The translations under genes were made by a program, and so were the position numbers. Source: Dolomitihabitans soli (GTDB lineage: Bacteria; Actinomycetota; Actinomycetes; Streptosporangiales; Streptosporangiaceae). From it: a stretch of 64,000 bases of DNA. The stretch spans positions 496,001 to 560,000 of the forward strand of contig NZ_JAKNTW010000005.1 in assembly GCF_022213955.1 (NCBI RefSeq), written 5' to 3'. Positions 36,474 through 44,598 of this stretch are shown here, in pieces. Numbering within the stretch: the first letter of the stretch is position 1; each line of letters begins with the position of its first letter. The notes beneath the pieces were generated by a model. The model ran no database searches. It was not told the DNA's origin and was given only the letters and a program-made list of their open reading frames with translations.

Positions 36474-37412
36474 GTGAGCGAGCTGCGTAGCAAGGTGGAT
36501 CACACCGCGGCGATCCTGACCGAGCGCAGGGTGGCCGTGGTGGTCAACACCCACTCGCGGCGCGGCAGGCACCGCTACCCCGAGGCGGTCGCGCTGTTGC
36601 GAGCCCGTGGCTTCCAGCCGCTCGCGCTGCACGCCGTCGTCAACCCCAAGCGGCTGCGCGAGACCCTGGAGAGCGCCCTCGACGCCAAGCCCGACCTGCT
36701 GATCGTCGGCGGCGGCGACGGCACCCTGAGCGCCGCCGTCAAGCACGTGGCCCACCGCGACGTCGCCCTCGGGGTCCTGCCGCTCGGCACGACCAACAAC
36801 TTCGCCCGCAGCCTCGGCCTCCCACTCGACCTCGCCGGCGCCGTCGACGTGTTCCGCACCGGCAAGGTGGCCGACATCGACCTCGGCATGGCCGACGACC
36901 GCGCCTTCGCCAACCTGGCCAGCTTCGGCGTCTCCGTCGAGGTCGCCGGCACCGTGCGGCCCTGGCTCAAGCGCCTTCTCGGCCGGGCCGCCTACCCTCT
37001 GACCGCCGTCTCGATCCTGCCCGGTCACCGCCCCTTCCGCGCCTACATCACGGTCGACGGCCGCCGCCACGAGCTGCTGACCCACCAGCTCAACATCGCC
37101 AACGGCCGTTTCCACGGCGGCTGGCAGGTCGCCAGCGACATCAGCATCGACAACGGCACCCTGGTCGCCTACCAGCTCGGCTCGGGGAAACGTCTCAGGC
37201 TCCTGGTGGAGACCATGTTCCGCGCCACCACCGGCCGCTGGCGGAGCCTCGCCGGCGGCCCGTTCGTCACCGGCCGCGAGATGTTCCTGGAGACCGATCC
37301 GCCGATGGCCGCCGACGTCGACGGCGAGGTCCGGCTCCGCACCCCGCTGACCCTCCGCACCGTCCCCAACGGCCTCCGCGTGATGGTCACCCCCGACTTC
37401 ACCGACAACTGA
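36474..37412 (+). CDS. Diacylglycerol/lipid kinase (YegS/DagK type)
   Basis: The 312-residue protein has the diacylglycerol-kinase catalytic domain with the nucleotide motif IVGGGDGTLS and GVLPLGTTNNFARSLGLP, followed by the beta-sandwich C-terminal half. It probably phosphorylates diacylglycerol or a related lipid at the membrane. The start is taken as GTG 36474 because TACGAT (36461-36466) lies 7 nt upstream, fitting a leaderless transcript; ATG 36465 lies inside the promoter element and would add three residues. The gene follows the M6 protease terminator and is probably monocistronic. Confidence 0.9.
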   Translation: MSELRSKVDHTAAILTERRVAVVVNTHSRRGRHRYPEAVALLRARGFQPLALHAVVNPKRLRETLESALDAKPDLLIVGGGDGTLSAAVKHVAHRDVALGVLPLGTTNNFARSLGLPLDLAGAVDVFRTGKVADIDLGMADDRAFANLASFGVSVEVAGTVRPWLKRLLGRAAYPLTAVSILPGHRPFRAYITVDGRRHELLTHQLNIANGRFHGGWQVASDISIDNGTLVAYQLGSGKRLRLLVETMFRATTGRWRSLAGGPFVTGREMFLETDPPMAADVDGEVRLRTPLTLRTVPNGLRVMVTPDFTDN

Positions 37413-37463
37413 CGGCCCTGCCGAACCCGGAGAACCCGTGGTCACCCCCAGTCGGCCGCCGAC

Positions 37464-37503
37464 CAAGCAAGTGCTTGACCAAATAAAATCGCGGACGTAT
37501 AAA
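37464..37503 (+). promoter_or_regulatory. Promoter with operator palindrome before the cholesterol-oxidase-like gene
   Basis: TTGACC (37475-37480) and TATAAA (37498-37503) are separated by exactly 17 bp, a near-consensus promoter. A perfect palindrome CAAGCA-AG-TGCTTG (37464-37477) overlaps the -35 box and looks like a TetR-family operator. Confidence 0.7.
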
Positions 37504-37582
37504 GAGCCATCGCCGAGCTGTGAAATCTGGACAAACCAGGCAAGCCCAGCTCAGTCGCCCCCCGCCTCAGGAGGTCAGCGTC

Positions 37583-39319
37583 ATGGCAGATGGTCACCAC
37601 CGCGCCCTGTCGAGGAGGACCCTGCTGGGTGGTGCGGTGGGCGCCGCCGCCCTCAGCGCGGCACAGTGGACGCCGGCCGTACGGCTGACCGAGGCCACCG
37701 GCGCGACCCTGGCGGCCCCGCCGTCCTTCCCCCCGGGCATCGAGCCCTACCAGCAGACCTATGAGAACTGGTCGGGCGAGATCGAGATGGACGGGGTGTG
37801 GACCTGCGCCCCGGTCTCCGAGGCGCAGATCGTCACGCTCGCGGACTGGGCGCGGGCCGTCAACTGGCGGATCCGCCCCAAGGGCCGCTCGCACAACTGG
37901 TCCCCGCTGCTGATCCCGCCGGGCGTCCCTGGCAACACCCTCCTGGTGGACACCCGCAACCTCGCCGCCGTCACGGTCACGTCCGGCTCCCCGGCGAGCG
38001 TGACCGCCCAGACGGGCGTCACCATGCAGGCGCTGCTGACCACGCTGGAGGCGGCGGGCTACGGCCTGACCGCCACACCCGCCCCCGGCGACCTCTCGCT
38101 CGGCGGGGTGCTCGCCATCGGCGGCCACGGCACGGGGGTGCCGAAGACCGGGGAGACCCTGACGCCGGGGCACACGTTCGGCTCCGTCAGCAACCTCGTG
38201 GTGCGGCTCAAGGCGGTCGTGTGGGACGCCGCCGCCGGACGCCACACGATCAGCACGTTCACCAGGTCCGATCCGCGGATCGGCGCGCTGCTCGTCGGGC
38301 TGGGCCGGTCGTTCGTCACTGAGGTGACCCTGCGCGTGGGCGTCAACAAGCGGCTGCGCTGCCAGAGCTTCTACCACATCAACGTGGACACCATGTTCGC
38401 GCCGCCGGCGTCCGCCGGCTCGGACTCGTTCGCGAGCCATGTGAACCGGTCCGGGAGGGTGGAGGCCATCTGGTTCCCGTTCACCACGGTGCCGTGGCTG
38501 AAGGTGTGGAGCGTGGCGCCGAGCAAGCCGATCTTCGCCAAGCAGGTCGACGGCCCCTACAACTATCCCTTCTCCGACTTCCTCTCCGAGGAGGCGTCGG
38601 ACCTGCTCTCCCAGATCGTCGCGGGCAACGCCGGACTCACCCCGACCTTCGAGAACACCCAGATGGCCGTGGTCGGCTCCGGGCTCATCCTGACCGGCAG
38701 CTGGGACATCTGGGGCTGGTCGAAGAACCTGCTCCTCTACGTCCGGCCGACGACCCTGCGGGTCACCGCCAACGGCTACGCGATCCTGACCGCCAGGAGC
38801 AACGTCCAGCGGGTGGTCAGCGAGTTCTACACCTACTACAAGAACGCCCTCGGCGCCTACGCCGCGCAGGGCCGCTACCCGATGAACGGCCCGCTGGAGA
38901 TCCGGGTCACCGGCCTCGACGTGCCCGCCGACGTGGGCGTCCCCAACGCGGTGTCCCCGCAGCTCTCGGCGGTCAGGCCGCGCCCCGACCATCCGGAGTG
39001 GGACGTCGCGGTGTGGCTCGACATCCTCACCGTCCCCGGCACGCCGTACTCCCAGCAGTTCTACCGGGAGACCGAGCGGTGGATCCTCGGCAACTACACC
39101 GGCGGCTACGCGGCGGTCAGGCCCGAGTGGTCCAAGGGCTGGGGATACTCGGGCAGCGCGGCCTGGGCCGACCCCGCCGTGCGGGACACCGTGATCCCGA
39201 ACGCCTTCCGAGCGGGCCAGCCCGCCGGCGACGGCTGGAACGCCGCCGTCGCGACGCTGAACGCCCTGGACCCGCACCGGGTCTTCAGCACCTCCTTCCT
39301 TGACGCCCTGATCGACTGA
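37583..39319 (+). CDS. Tat-exported VAO-family oxidase, cholesterol oxidase (type II)-like
   Basis: The 578-residue protein starts with a twin-arginine signal (LSRRTLLGGAVGAAALSAA), then the VAO/PCMH FAD-binding domain and a cholesterol-oxidase substrate-binding C-terminal domain. His104 in GRSHNWSPL matches the covalent FAD attachment site of Brevibacterium-type cholesterol oxidase; DLSLGGVLAIGGHGTG is the second FAD contact. Characterised homologues oxidise 3-beta-hydroxysteroids to 3-keto-4-ene steroids with O2. ATG 37583 is preceded by CAGGAGG and gives a good Tat signal. A sharp promoter with an overlapping palindrome suggests repression until substrate appears. No other sterol-degradation genes are adjacent; another sterol or sugar lactone substrate is possible. 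Confidence 0.87.
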   Translation: MADGHHRALSRRTLLGGAVGAAALSAAQWTPAVRLTEATGATLAAPPSFPPGIEPYQQTYENWSGEIEMDGVWTCAPVSEAQIVTLADWARAVNWRIRPKGRSHNWSPLLIPPGVPGNTLLVDTRNLAAVTVTSGSPASVTAQTGVTMQALLTTLEAAGYGLTATPAPGDLSLGGVLAIGGHGTGVPKTGETLTPGHTFGSVSNLVVRLKAVVWDAAAGRHTISTFTRSDPRIGALLVGLGRSFVTEVTLRVGVNKRLRCQSFYHINVDTMFAPPASAGSDSFASHVNRSGRVEAIWFPFTTVPWLKVWSVAPSKPIFAKQVDGPYNYPFSDFLSEEASDLLSQIVAGNAGLTPTFENTQMAVVGSGLILTGSWDIWGWSKNLLLYVRPTTLRVTANGYAILTARSNVQRVVSEFYTYYKNALGAYAAQGRYPMNGPLEIRVTGLDVPADVGVPNAVSPQLSAVRPRPDHPEWDVAVWLDILTVPGTPYSQQFYRETERWILGNYTGGYAAVRPEWSKGWGYSGSAAWADPAVRDTVIPNAFRAGQPAGDGWNAAVATLNALDPHRVFSTSFLDALID

Positions 39320-39388
39320 CATGGGGTTTGCGGTGTCGCTCCCGGGTAGCGGACGCACAGCTACACAAGATGTGCGGAGGTTTCCGAG

Positions 39389-39838
39389 ATGACCGAGAGC
39401 GACCCCGCGGGGCCCCCGGCCGAGCACACCGCGGGAGATGTGGGCGCGCGCAGGCACAGCGTCGGCGAGTCGGTCCGCGTGGACGAGAGCGGCTCGCTCA
39501 ACGTGCCCCCCACCCAGGTGGACGAGAACGAGGACCGGGACGAGAACAGGTTCGAGGACCGGGACGAGGAGAGGGAGGAGCAGCCCATGGAGCGCAAGGG
39601 CGGACCGATGGACCTCGGCCGTGCGGAGAGCGGCGCCGGCCCCTCTGTGACGCCGCCGGAGACCAGGGAGGCCGGTGAGACCAGGGAGGGTCCGGTGGCG
39701 ACCAGCAGGCGGGTCAGGGAGCGGATTCCCGAAGAGCAGACCGCCGGGTCCAAACACGGCCCCCGGCTGGCCAAGGTCGCCGTGGGAGCCGTGGCGCTGA
39801 TGGTCGTGCGCCGCCTGCTGAGAAGACGAAGGAAGTAG
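39389..39838 (+). CDS. Hypothetical acidic, disordered protein with C-terminal hydrophobic anchor
   Basis: I do not recognise this 149-residue protein. Residues 1-110 are hydrophilic and probably disordered, with an extreme acidic/arginine stretch (DENEDRDENRFEDRDEEREE). The C-terminus is LAKVAVGAVALMVVRRLLRRRRK: a short hydrophobic segment followed by a strongly basic tail, as in a tail-anchored or membrane-associated protein. GCGGAGG lies about 11 nt before ATG 39389. It sits between the cholesterol-oxidase-like gene and an acyl-CoA dehydrogenase without an obvious link to either. Confidence 0.65.
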   Translation: MTESDPAGPPAEHTAGDVGARRHSVGESVRVDESGSLNVPPTQVDENEDRDENRFEDRDEEREEQPMERKGGPMDLGRAESGAGPSVTPPETREAGETREGPVATSRRVRERIPEEQTAGSKHGPRLAKVAVGAVALMVVRRLLRRRRK

Positions 39839-39858
39839 TACGGCCCGCCGCCATCGGC

Positions 39859-39885
39859 TAGCGTGAAGGGCTAGAACCTCGTTCT
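39859..39885 (+). promoter_or_regulatory. -10 element and operator-like repeat before the acyl-CoA dehydrogenase
   Basis: TAGCGT (39859-39864) is followed closely by AGAAC-CTC-GTTCT (39873-39885), a perfect 5-bp inverted repeat placed over the expected transcription start. Repeats with AAC/GTT arms are common at acyl-CoA-responsive TetR-type operators; the 3-bp spacing differs from the KstR consensus. Confidence 0.45.
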
Positions 39886-39899
39886 GGTTAGGCGGGCTG

Positions 39900-41060
39900 A
39901 TGGATTTCGAGCTCAACGACGAGCAGCGCATGTTCCGCAGCACCCTGCGGGAGTTCGTGGCGAAGGACATCGTGCCGGTCGCGGCCGAATGGGAACGGAC
40001 CGGACGCCATCCCACGGAGATCATCGACCGGTTCCGCGAGCTGGGCCTGTTCGGCATCACGATCCCCGAGGAGTACGGCGGGCTGGACCTGGACCGGGTC
40101 TCCTTCGCCCTGGTCTTCGAGGAGATCGCGCGCGGCTGGATGGGCGTGGCGGGGGTCCTCGGCTCGCACTCGCTGGCCGCCTGGATGATCGCCAGGTACG
40201 GCACAGCCGAGCAGCGGTCCAGGCACCTGCCCGACCTGGCGAGCGGCGCGCGCCGTACCGGGATCGCGCTGACCGAGCCGGGCGCGGGCACCGACCTGCA
40301 GGGCATCGAGACGCGCGCGGTCCGCGACGGCGGCCACTACGTCGTCACCGGCACCAAGACCTGGATCACCAACGCGCGGCACGCCGACCCGCTGCCCGTG
40401 CTGGTCAAGACGGAACTGACCACCCCCGCGCACAAGGGCATGTCCGTGCTGCTCGTCGACCCGTCGAGCCGGGGCTTCACGGTCAGCCGCGACCTGCCCA
40501 AACTCGGCTACAAGGGCACCGAGACCTGCGAGGTCGTGCTCGACGAGGTACGGGTGCCGACAGGCGACCTGCTCGGCGAGGTGACGGGGCGCGGCATGCA
40601 GCAGGTGCTCTCCGCGCTCGAACTCGGCCGGATCAACATCGCCGCCCGCGCCGTCGGCGTCTCCCAGTGCGCCTACGACGCGGCGCTGAACTACTCGCGC
40701 GAACGGCAGGCGTTCGGCAAACCGATCGCCGACTTCCAGGCCATCCAGCTCAAACTGGCCGACATGGCCACCGACATCCAGGCCGCGCGGCTGCTGACCT
40801 ACTGGGCGGCCACCCGGTCCGCGGCCGGCGCGGTGAACACCGAGGCCGCCATGGCCAAGTACTTCGCCTCGGAGGTGGCGCTGCGGGCCACCATGGAGGC
40901 GATGCGGATCCACGGCGGCTACGGCTACTCGCAGGAGTTCGTGGTGGAGCGCCTCTACCGGGACGCGCCCCTGATGGCCATCGGCGAGGGCACCAACGAC
41001 GTGCAGCGCATGGTGATCGCCCGATCCCTCATCTCCGGTGCTGCCACACTGGACTGGTGA
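39900..41060 (+). CDS. Acyl-CoA dehydrogenase
   Basis: This second acyl-CoA dehydrogenase of the window is 386 residues with LTEPGAGTDLQG (FAD/substrate contact), ERQAFGKPI and IHGGYGYSQEF, and catalytic Glu in AIGEGTNDVQRMV. It belongs to the short/medium-chain group and shares no special similarity with the enzyme at 4150. The stop overlaps the GTG start of the HIT gene. An inverted repeat directly upstream suggests control by an acyl-CoA-responsive regulator. The exact substrate cannot be told from sequence. Confidence 0.93.
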   Translation: MDFELNDEQRMFRSTLREFVAKDIVPVAAEWERTGRHPTEIIDRFRELGLFGITIPEEYGGLDLDRVSFALVFEEIARGWMGVAGVLGSHSLAAWMIARYGTAEQRSRHLPDLASGARRTGIALTEPGAGTDLQGIETRAVRDGGHYVVTGTKTWITNARHADPLPVLVKTELTTPAHKGMSVLLVDPSSRGFTVSRDLPKLGYKGTETCEVVLDEVRVPTGDLLGEVTGRGMQQVLSALELGRINIAARAVGVSQCAYDAALNYSRERQAFGKPIADFQAIQLKLADMATDIQAARLLTYWAATRSAAGAVNTEAAMAKYFASEVALRATMEAMRIHGGYGYSQEFVVERLYRDAPLMAIGEGTNDVQRMVIARSLISGAATLDW

Positions 41061-41476
41061 ACGACGACTGCCTCTTCTGCTCGATCGCGGCGGGCGATCT
41101 GCCGGCCCACGTCGTCTTCGCCGACGACACCGTGATCGGCTTCCTCGACACCCGCCCCGTCTTCAAGGGACATGTGCTGGTCGTGCCCCGGGCGCACGTC
41201 GAGACCCTGACCGACCTGCCCCCCGGCCTCGTCGGGCCGTACTTCGAACGGGTCCAGCGGATCGCCCGCGCGGTGGAGGACGGCCTGGCCGCGGCGGGCA
41301 CCTTCGTGGCGATCAACAACCGGGTCAGCCAGAGCGTGCCCCACCTGCACACCCACGTGGTCCCCCGGAACCGCAAGGACGGGCTCCGCGGCTTCTTCTG
41401 GCCGAGGGTGAAGTACACCGACCCGGCGGAGGCCGACGCCTACGCCCAGAAGATCCAGTCGGCCCTGAAGGACTGA
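41057..41476 (+). CDS. HIT-family nucleotide hydrolase
   Basis: The 139-residue protein has the histidine triad HLHTHVVP (His96, His98, His100) and an N-terminal CLFCSIAAGDLPAHVVF typical of Hint/HIT proteins, which hydrolyse AMP-lysine, AMP-N or dinucleoside polyphosphates. GTG 41057 overlaps the acyl-CoA dehydrogenase stop (GTGA), so the two are coupled. A C-terminal KYTDPAEADAYAQKIQSAL is usual for the family. Confidence 0.93.
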   Translation: MNDDCLFCSIAAGDLPAHVVFADDTVIGFLDTRPVFKGHVLVVPRAHVETLTDLPPGLVGPYFERVQRIARAVEDGLAAAGTFVAINNRVSQSVPHLHTHVVPRNRKDGLRGFFWPRVKYTDPAEADAYAQKIQSALKD

Positions 41477-41482
41477 CGCTCA

Positions 41483-41504
41483 GCGCCGCCGCCGTGGGCG
41501 GCGC
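41483..41504 (+). terminator. Hairpin after the HIT gene
   Basis: GCGCCGCC (41483-41490) and GGCGGCGC (41497-41504) form an 8-bp stem with a 6-nt loop, 7 bp after the stop. Confidence 0.55.
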
Positions 41505-41550
41505 GTGGTCGCCGCCCCGGCCGGGCGGCGCGTGGTCGCCGCCCGGTCCG

Positions 41551-41594
41551 ACGCCGCCCGGACGCCGCCCGGACGCCGCCCGGACGCCGCCCGG
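41551..41594. repeat. Four 11-bp tandem repeats
   Basis: ACGCCGCCCGG is repeated four times without change, ending about 25 bp upstream of the -10 box of the sensor kinase gene. Confidence 0.95.
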
Positions 41595-41631
41595 TAGCGG
41601 CCGGCGTCCGGAGAGGCGCTAGCCTGCGGCT

Positions 41632-42828
41632 GTGGAACCCGTCGTCGCGGTCCTCCTGATCGTCGTCCTGGTGGGCGTGCCCACCTTCGTGCTGTGGCGG
41701 GTGCTCAGCGGGCGGCGGGAGCTGGGCAGCAGCCCCGCCGAGCGCGCCACCTTCGAGACCCTGCACACCGCCTCCCTCGCCGCGCCGCCGCTGCGCGCGG
41801 GCCTGACCGAGGCGGGCACCCTGAAAGCCTCCCGCCACCTGCGGGAACTGCTCGGCTCGCCCGCCCTGGCGATCACCGACGGCGAGCGGCTGCTGGTCTA
41901 CGACGGCGCGGGCGACCACCACACGGGAACCGCCTTCGCCCTGGCGGGCGAGACCCTCAAAGACGGCCGGACCCACGTGCTCGGCCCCGACCTGGTCTCC
42001 TGCGAACACCCCGAATGCCCCATCAGGTACGCGGTCGTGGTCCCGCTCACCCCCGACGACCGCGTCGTGGGCACCCTCACCGCGTACGGCGGGCACGCCT
42101 CCGCCGGGCTGGTCAGGGCCACCCAGGAGGTGGCCCGCTGGGTCGACTCCCAGCTCGAACTCGCCGAGCTGGACCGCTCGCGCACCCTCCTGATGGAGGC
42201 CGAGGTTCGCGCCCTGCGCGCGCAGATCTCCCCGCACTTCATCTACAACTCGCTGACGACCATCGGCTCCTTCGTCCGCACCGACCCCGAGCGGGCCAGG
42301 GAACTCCTGCTCGACTTCGCCGACTTCACCCGCTACTCCTTCAGACGGCACGGCGAGTTCACCACGCTCGCCGAGGAACTGCGCTCCATCGACCGCTATC
42401 TCACCCTGGAGCGCGCCAGGTTCGGCGACCAGCTCCGCGTCACCCTGCGCATCGCCCCCGAGGTGCTGCCGGTCGCCGTCCCGTTCCTCTGCCTGCAACC
42501 CCTCGTCGAGAACGCCGTCCGCCACGGGCTGGAGAGCAAGCCCGGCACCGGGCACATCACGATCCTCGCGGAGGACGCGGGGGCCGAGTGCACCATCAGC
42601 GTCGAGGACGACGGCGTCGGGATCGACCCCGACCGGCTGCGCCGCATCCTGGCCGGCGACGACCGGCAGCGGTCCGGCGCGGGCGGGGTCGGTCTGGCCA
42701 ACGTGGACGAGCGGCTGCGCCAGGTGTACGGCCACGACTACGGCCTCGTCGTCGAGACGGCCTCGGGCGCGGGCACCAAGGTCAGCGTCCGCGTCCCCAA
42801 GTACCGCCCGGGCGTCTCCGTCCGCTGA
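41632..42828 (+). CDS. LytS-type sensor histidine kinase
   Basis: The 398-residue protein has one N-terminal membrane helix (VVAVLLIVVLVGVPTFVLW), a GAF-like cytoplasmic sensor region (about 40-180) with two close cysteines (SCEHPECPIRY) that could bind a metal or sense redox, and the His_kinase domain of the LytS/YehU family: phospho-acceptor in ISPHFIYNSLTTI, then LQPLVENAVRHGLE and DDGVGIDPDRL. It pairs with the LytTR regulator 362 bp downstream. GTG 41632 follows TAGCCT by 6 nt, a leaderless arrangement. By analogy with BtsSR/YehUT and MctR-like systems, and because two solute symporters follow, it may sense a carboxylate. Confidence 0.92.
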   Translation: MEPVVAVLLIVVLVGVPTFVLWRVLSGRRELGSSPAERATFETLHTASLAAPPLRAGLTEAGTLKASRHLRELLGSPALAITDGERLLVYDGAGDHHTGTAFALAGETLKDGRTHVLGPDLVSCEHPECPIRYAVVVPLTPDDRVVGTLTAYGGHASAGLVRATQEVARWVDSQLELAELDRSRTLLMEAEVRALRAQISPHFIYNSLTTIGSFVRTDPERARELLLDFADFTRYSFRRHGEFTTLAEELRSIDRYLTLERARFGDQLRVTLRIAPEVLPVAVPFLCLQPLVENAVRHGLESKPGTGHITILAEDAGAECTISVEDDGVGIDPDRLRRILAGDDRQRSGAGGVGLANVDERLRQVYGHDYGLVVETASGAGTKVSVRVPKYRPGVSVR

Positions 42829-43190
42829 CACGCCCCCGCATAACGCCTGCCCGCTGTTGCTGCCTGCTTGTCCGCTGCCCTGGCATCTGCTGCCTGGCGT
42901 CTGCTGGCGCCTGCCGTTTGCCTCCTGCTGTCCGTCGTTCTGGTGCCCGCCGTACGTGTTCGTACGGCAGGCCAGGCCGAAGCCGCTCGCCGTACGGGGT
43001 GGGGGTCCGTGGGGCGGGGGTGCTCCGGTGGGGGTGGCCGGGGCGCCGTGACGACTGGGGCGTCGGCGTGGGTCTTCGGTGGAAGATCCAGGCCTGGCAC
43101 ATCTCTGACCTGTGATGCTGTCGTGATGCCGTTGACTCTTTATGCCTGTTTCATCACGCTAAAGGGCATTCGATGGTGAGGGGAGGGCTG
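42829..43190. promoter_or_regulatory. Gap between sensor kinase and LytTR gene
   Basis: No gene is seen here. CTGCTGCCTG-like low-complexity DNA covers the first 110 bp. An 8-bp hairpin GCCGTACG-TGTT-CGTACGGC (42949-42968) may be a terminator or attenuator. The last 70 bp are A+T-richer and contain TTGACT (about 43133), a possible -35 box of the regulator gene. GGGGAGGG lies just before GTG 43191. Confidence 0.4.
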
Positions 43191-43949
43191 GTGAACGGTC
43201 TGCGAGTCCTGGCGGTGGACGATGAGCTGCCCGCCTTGGAAGACCTCGCCTATCTCCTGCGGGCCGATCCCCGGATCGGCGAGGTGACGATGGCCCGTGA
43301 CGGGGCCGCGGCGTTGCGGCTGCTCGACCGGGGGATCGCCGAGGGCCGGCCGGTGGACGCCGTCTTCCTCGACATCCGGATGCGCGGCCTGGACGGGGTG
43401 GTGCTCGGGCGGCTGCTGTCGCAGTTCGCCAATCCGCCGCGGATCGTCTTCGTCACGGCGTACGAGGACCACGCGGTGGACGCCTTCGAGATCAAGGCGG
43501 AGGACTACCTGCTCAAGCCGGTGCGCCCGGAGCGGCTCGCCGAGGCCATCAGGCGGGTGTGCGTCGCCGCCGAGACGATGGGGCCCGACCTGGCCGTCCG
43601 CGACCCGGAGACCATCCCGGTCGAGCTGGGCGGCGTGACCAGGTTCGTGGCCAGCACCGATGTGATGTACGTCGAGGCGCAGGGCGACTACGCCCGCCTG
43701 CACACCTCCGCCGGCAGCCACCTGGTCCGCATCTCGCTGGCCACGCTGGAGGAGCGCTGGGCCACGGCGGGCTTCGTCCGGGTGCACCGCAGCCACCTCG
43801 TCGCCGTCAAGCACATCGACGAACTGCACATCGACTCGGGCCGTTGCGTGGTCCGCATCGACGGCGCCGAGATCCCGGTCAGCCGCCGGCACACCCGGGA
43901 ACTCCGCGACCTCCTGGTCCGCAGAGCACGCAGAGGCCACGGCACGTGA
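43191..43949 (+). CDS. LytTR-family response regulator
   Basis: The 252-residue protein combines a receiver domain (acidic pair in VDDELPALEDL, phospho-acceptor Asp in FLDIRMRGLDG, Lys in LLKPV) with a C-terminal LytTR DNA-binding domain containing YVEAQGDYARLHT and FVRVHRSHLVAV. GTG 43191 has a strong Shine-Dalgarno (GGGGAGGG); ATG 43173 would add six residues. It is the partner of the LytS-type kinase and lies directly upstream of two transporter pairs, its probable targets. Its TGA is the first base triplet of a 54-bp tandem repeat. Confidence 0.93.
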   Translation: MNGLRVLAVDDELPALEDLAYLLRADPRIGEVTMARDGAAALRLLDRGIAEGRPVDAVFLDIRMRGLDGVVLGRLLSQFANPPRIVFVTAYEDHAVDAFEIKAEDYLLKPVRPERLAEAIRRVCVAAETMGPDLAVRDPETIPVELGGVTRFVASTDVMYVEAQGDYARLHTSAGSHLVRISLATLEERWATAGFVRVHRSHLVAVKHIDELHIDSGRCVVRIDGAEIPVSRRHTRELRDLLVRRARRGHGT

Positions 43950-44108
43950 CGCCCCGCCGGTCCGCGCGGAGCCGGGGCGGCGTGCCGACGGCCGGGCGGC
44001 TGACGCCCCGCCGGTCCGCGCGGAGCCGGGGTGGCGTGCCACCGGCCGGGCGGCTGACGCCCCGTCGGCATGCGCGGAACTGGGGTGGTGTGCCGACGGC
44101 CGGGCGGT
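43947..44108. repeat. Three 54-bp tandem repeats starting at the regulator stop codon
   Basis: Units begin TGACGCCCCG at 43947, 44001 and 44055; the period is exactly 54 bp. The first TGA is the stop of the LytTR gene. Copies 1 and 2 are nearly identical and copy 3 is diverged. No gene is credible in the 277-bp gap that the array occupies. Confidence 0.92.
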
Positions 44109-44226
44109 GGGAGCGCGGGCCGGTCGTCCGGCGTGCGCGGCGGCACGGCGGTGTGGCGGCTCGGCGGCGTGGGGGCGGGCCTGGTGGCGTGGTGGCCGGG
44201 CGGGCCTGTGGCGGGCGGTGGGTGTG

Positions 44227-44598
44227 ATGACCGAGAAGCCGCGCAGGGAGGTCGTGACCAGTCCGCGGACGCAGGCGGCGCGCCGGCCGCGGTACCCGGT
44301 GACGCGTGAGATCGACGAGCAGACGCGGCTGGGGGAGGTCTACATCCGCTCGCTGGTCAGGACCCAGTTCCGGCTGGCGCTGTTCGTCTGCACGGTGCTC
44401 GGCTGCCTGATCGGCGGCCTGCCGCTGCTCTTCCTGCTGGTCCCCGACCTGCGCGAGGTGCGCCTCGTGGGCGTCCCGCTGCCCTGGGTGGTGCTGGCCG
44501 GGGTGATCTATCCGGCCTACGTCGCGGGGGCGTGGCTCTACGTACGCCAGGCTGAGCGCAACGAGCGGCACTTCGCCGAGATCGTCGAGCGGCAGTGA
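44227..44598 (+). CDS. DUF485-type small membrane subunit of a solute symporter
   Basis: This 123-residue protein has two membrane helices (FRLALFVCTVLGCLIGGLPL and PLPWVVLAGVIYPAYVAGAW) after a basic N-terminus. DUF485-like proteins (YjcH type) are encoded directly before acetate/pyruvate sodium-solute symporters and probably assist them. The stop overlaps the symporter GTG start by 4 bp. ATG 44227 is the likely start; GTG 44224 is adjacent in frame. Confidence 0.85.
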   Translation: MTEKPRREVVTSPRTQAARRPRYPVTREIDEQTRLGEVYIRSLVRTQFRLALFVCTVLGCLIGGLPLLFLLVPDLREVRLVGVPLPWVVLAGVIYPAYVAGAWLYVRQAERNERHFAEIVERQ

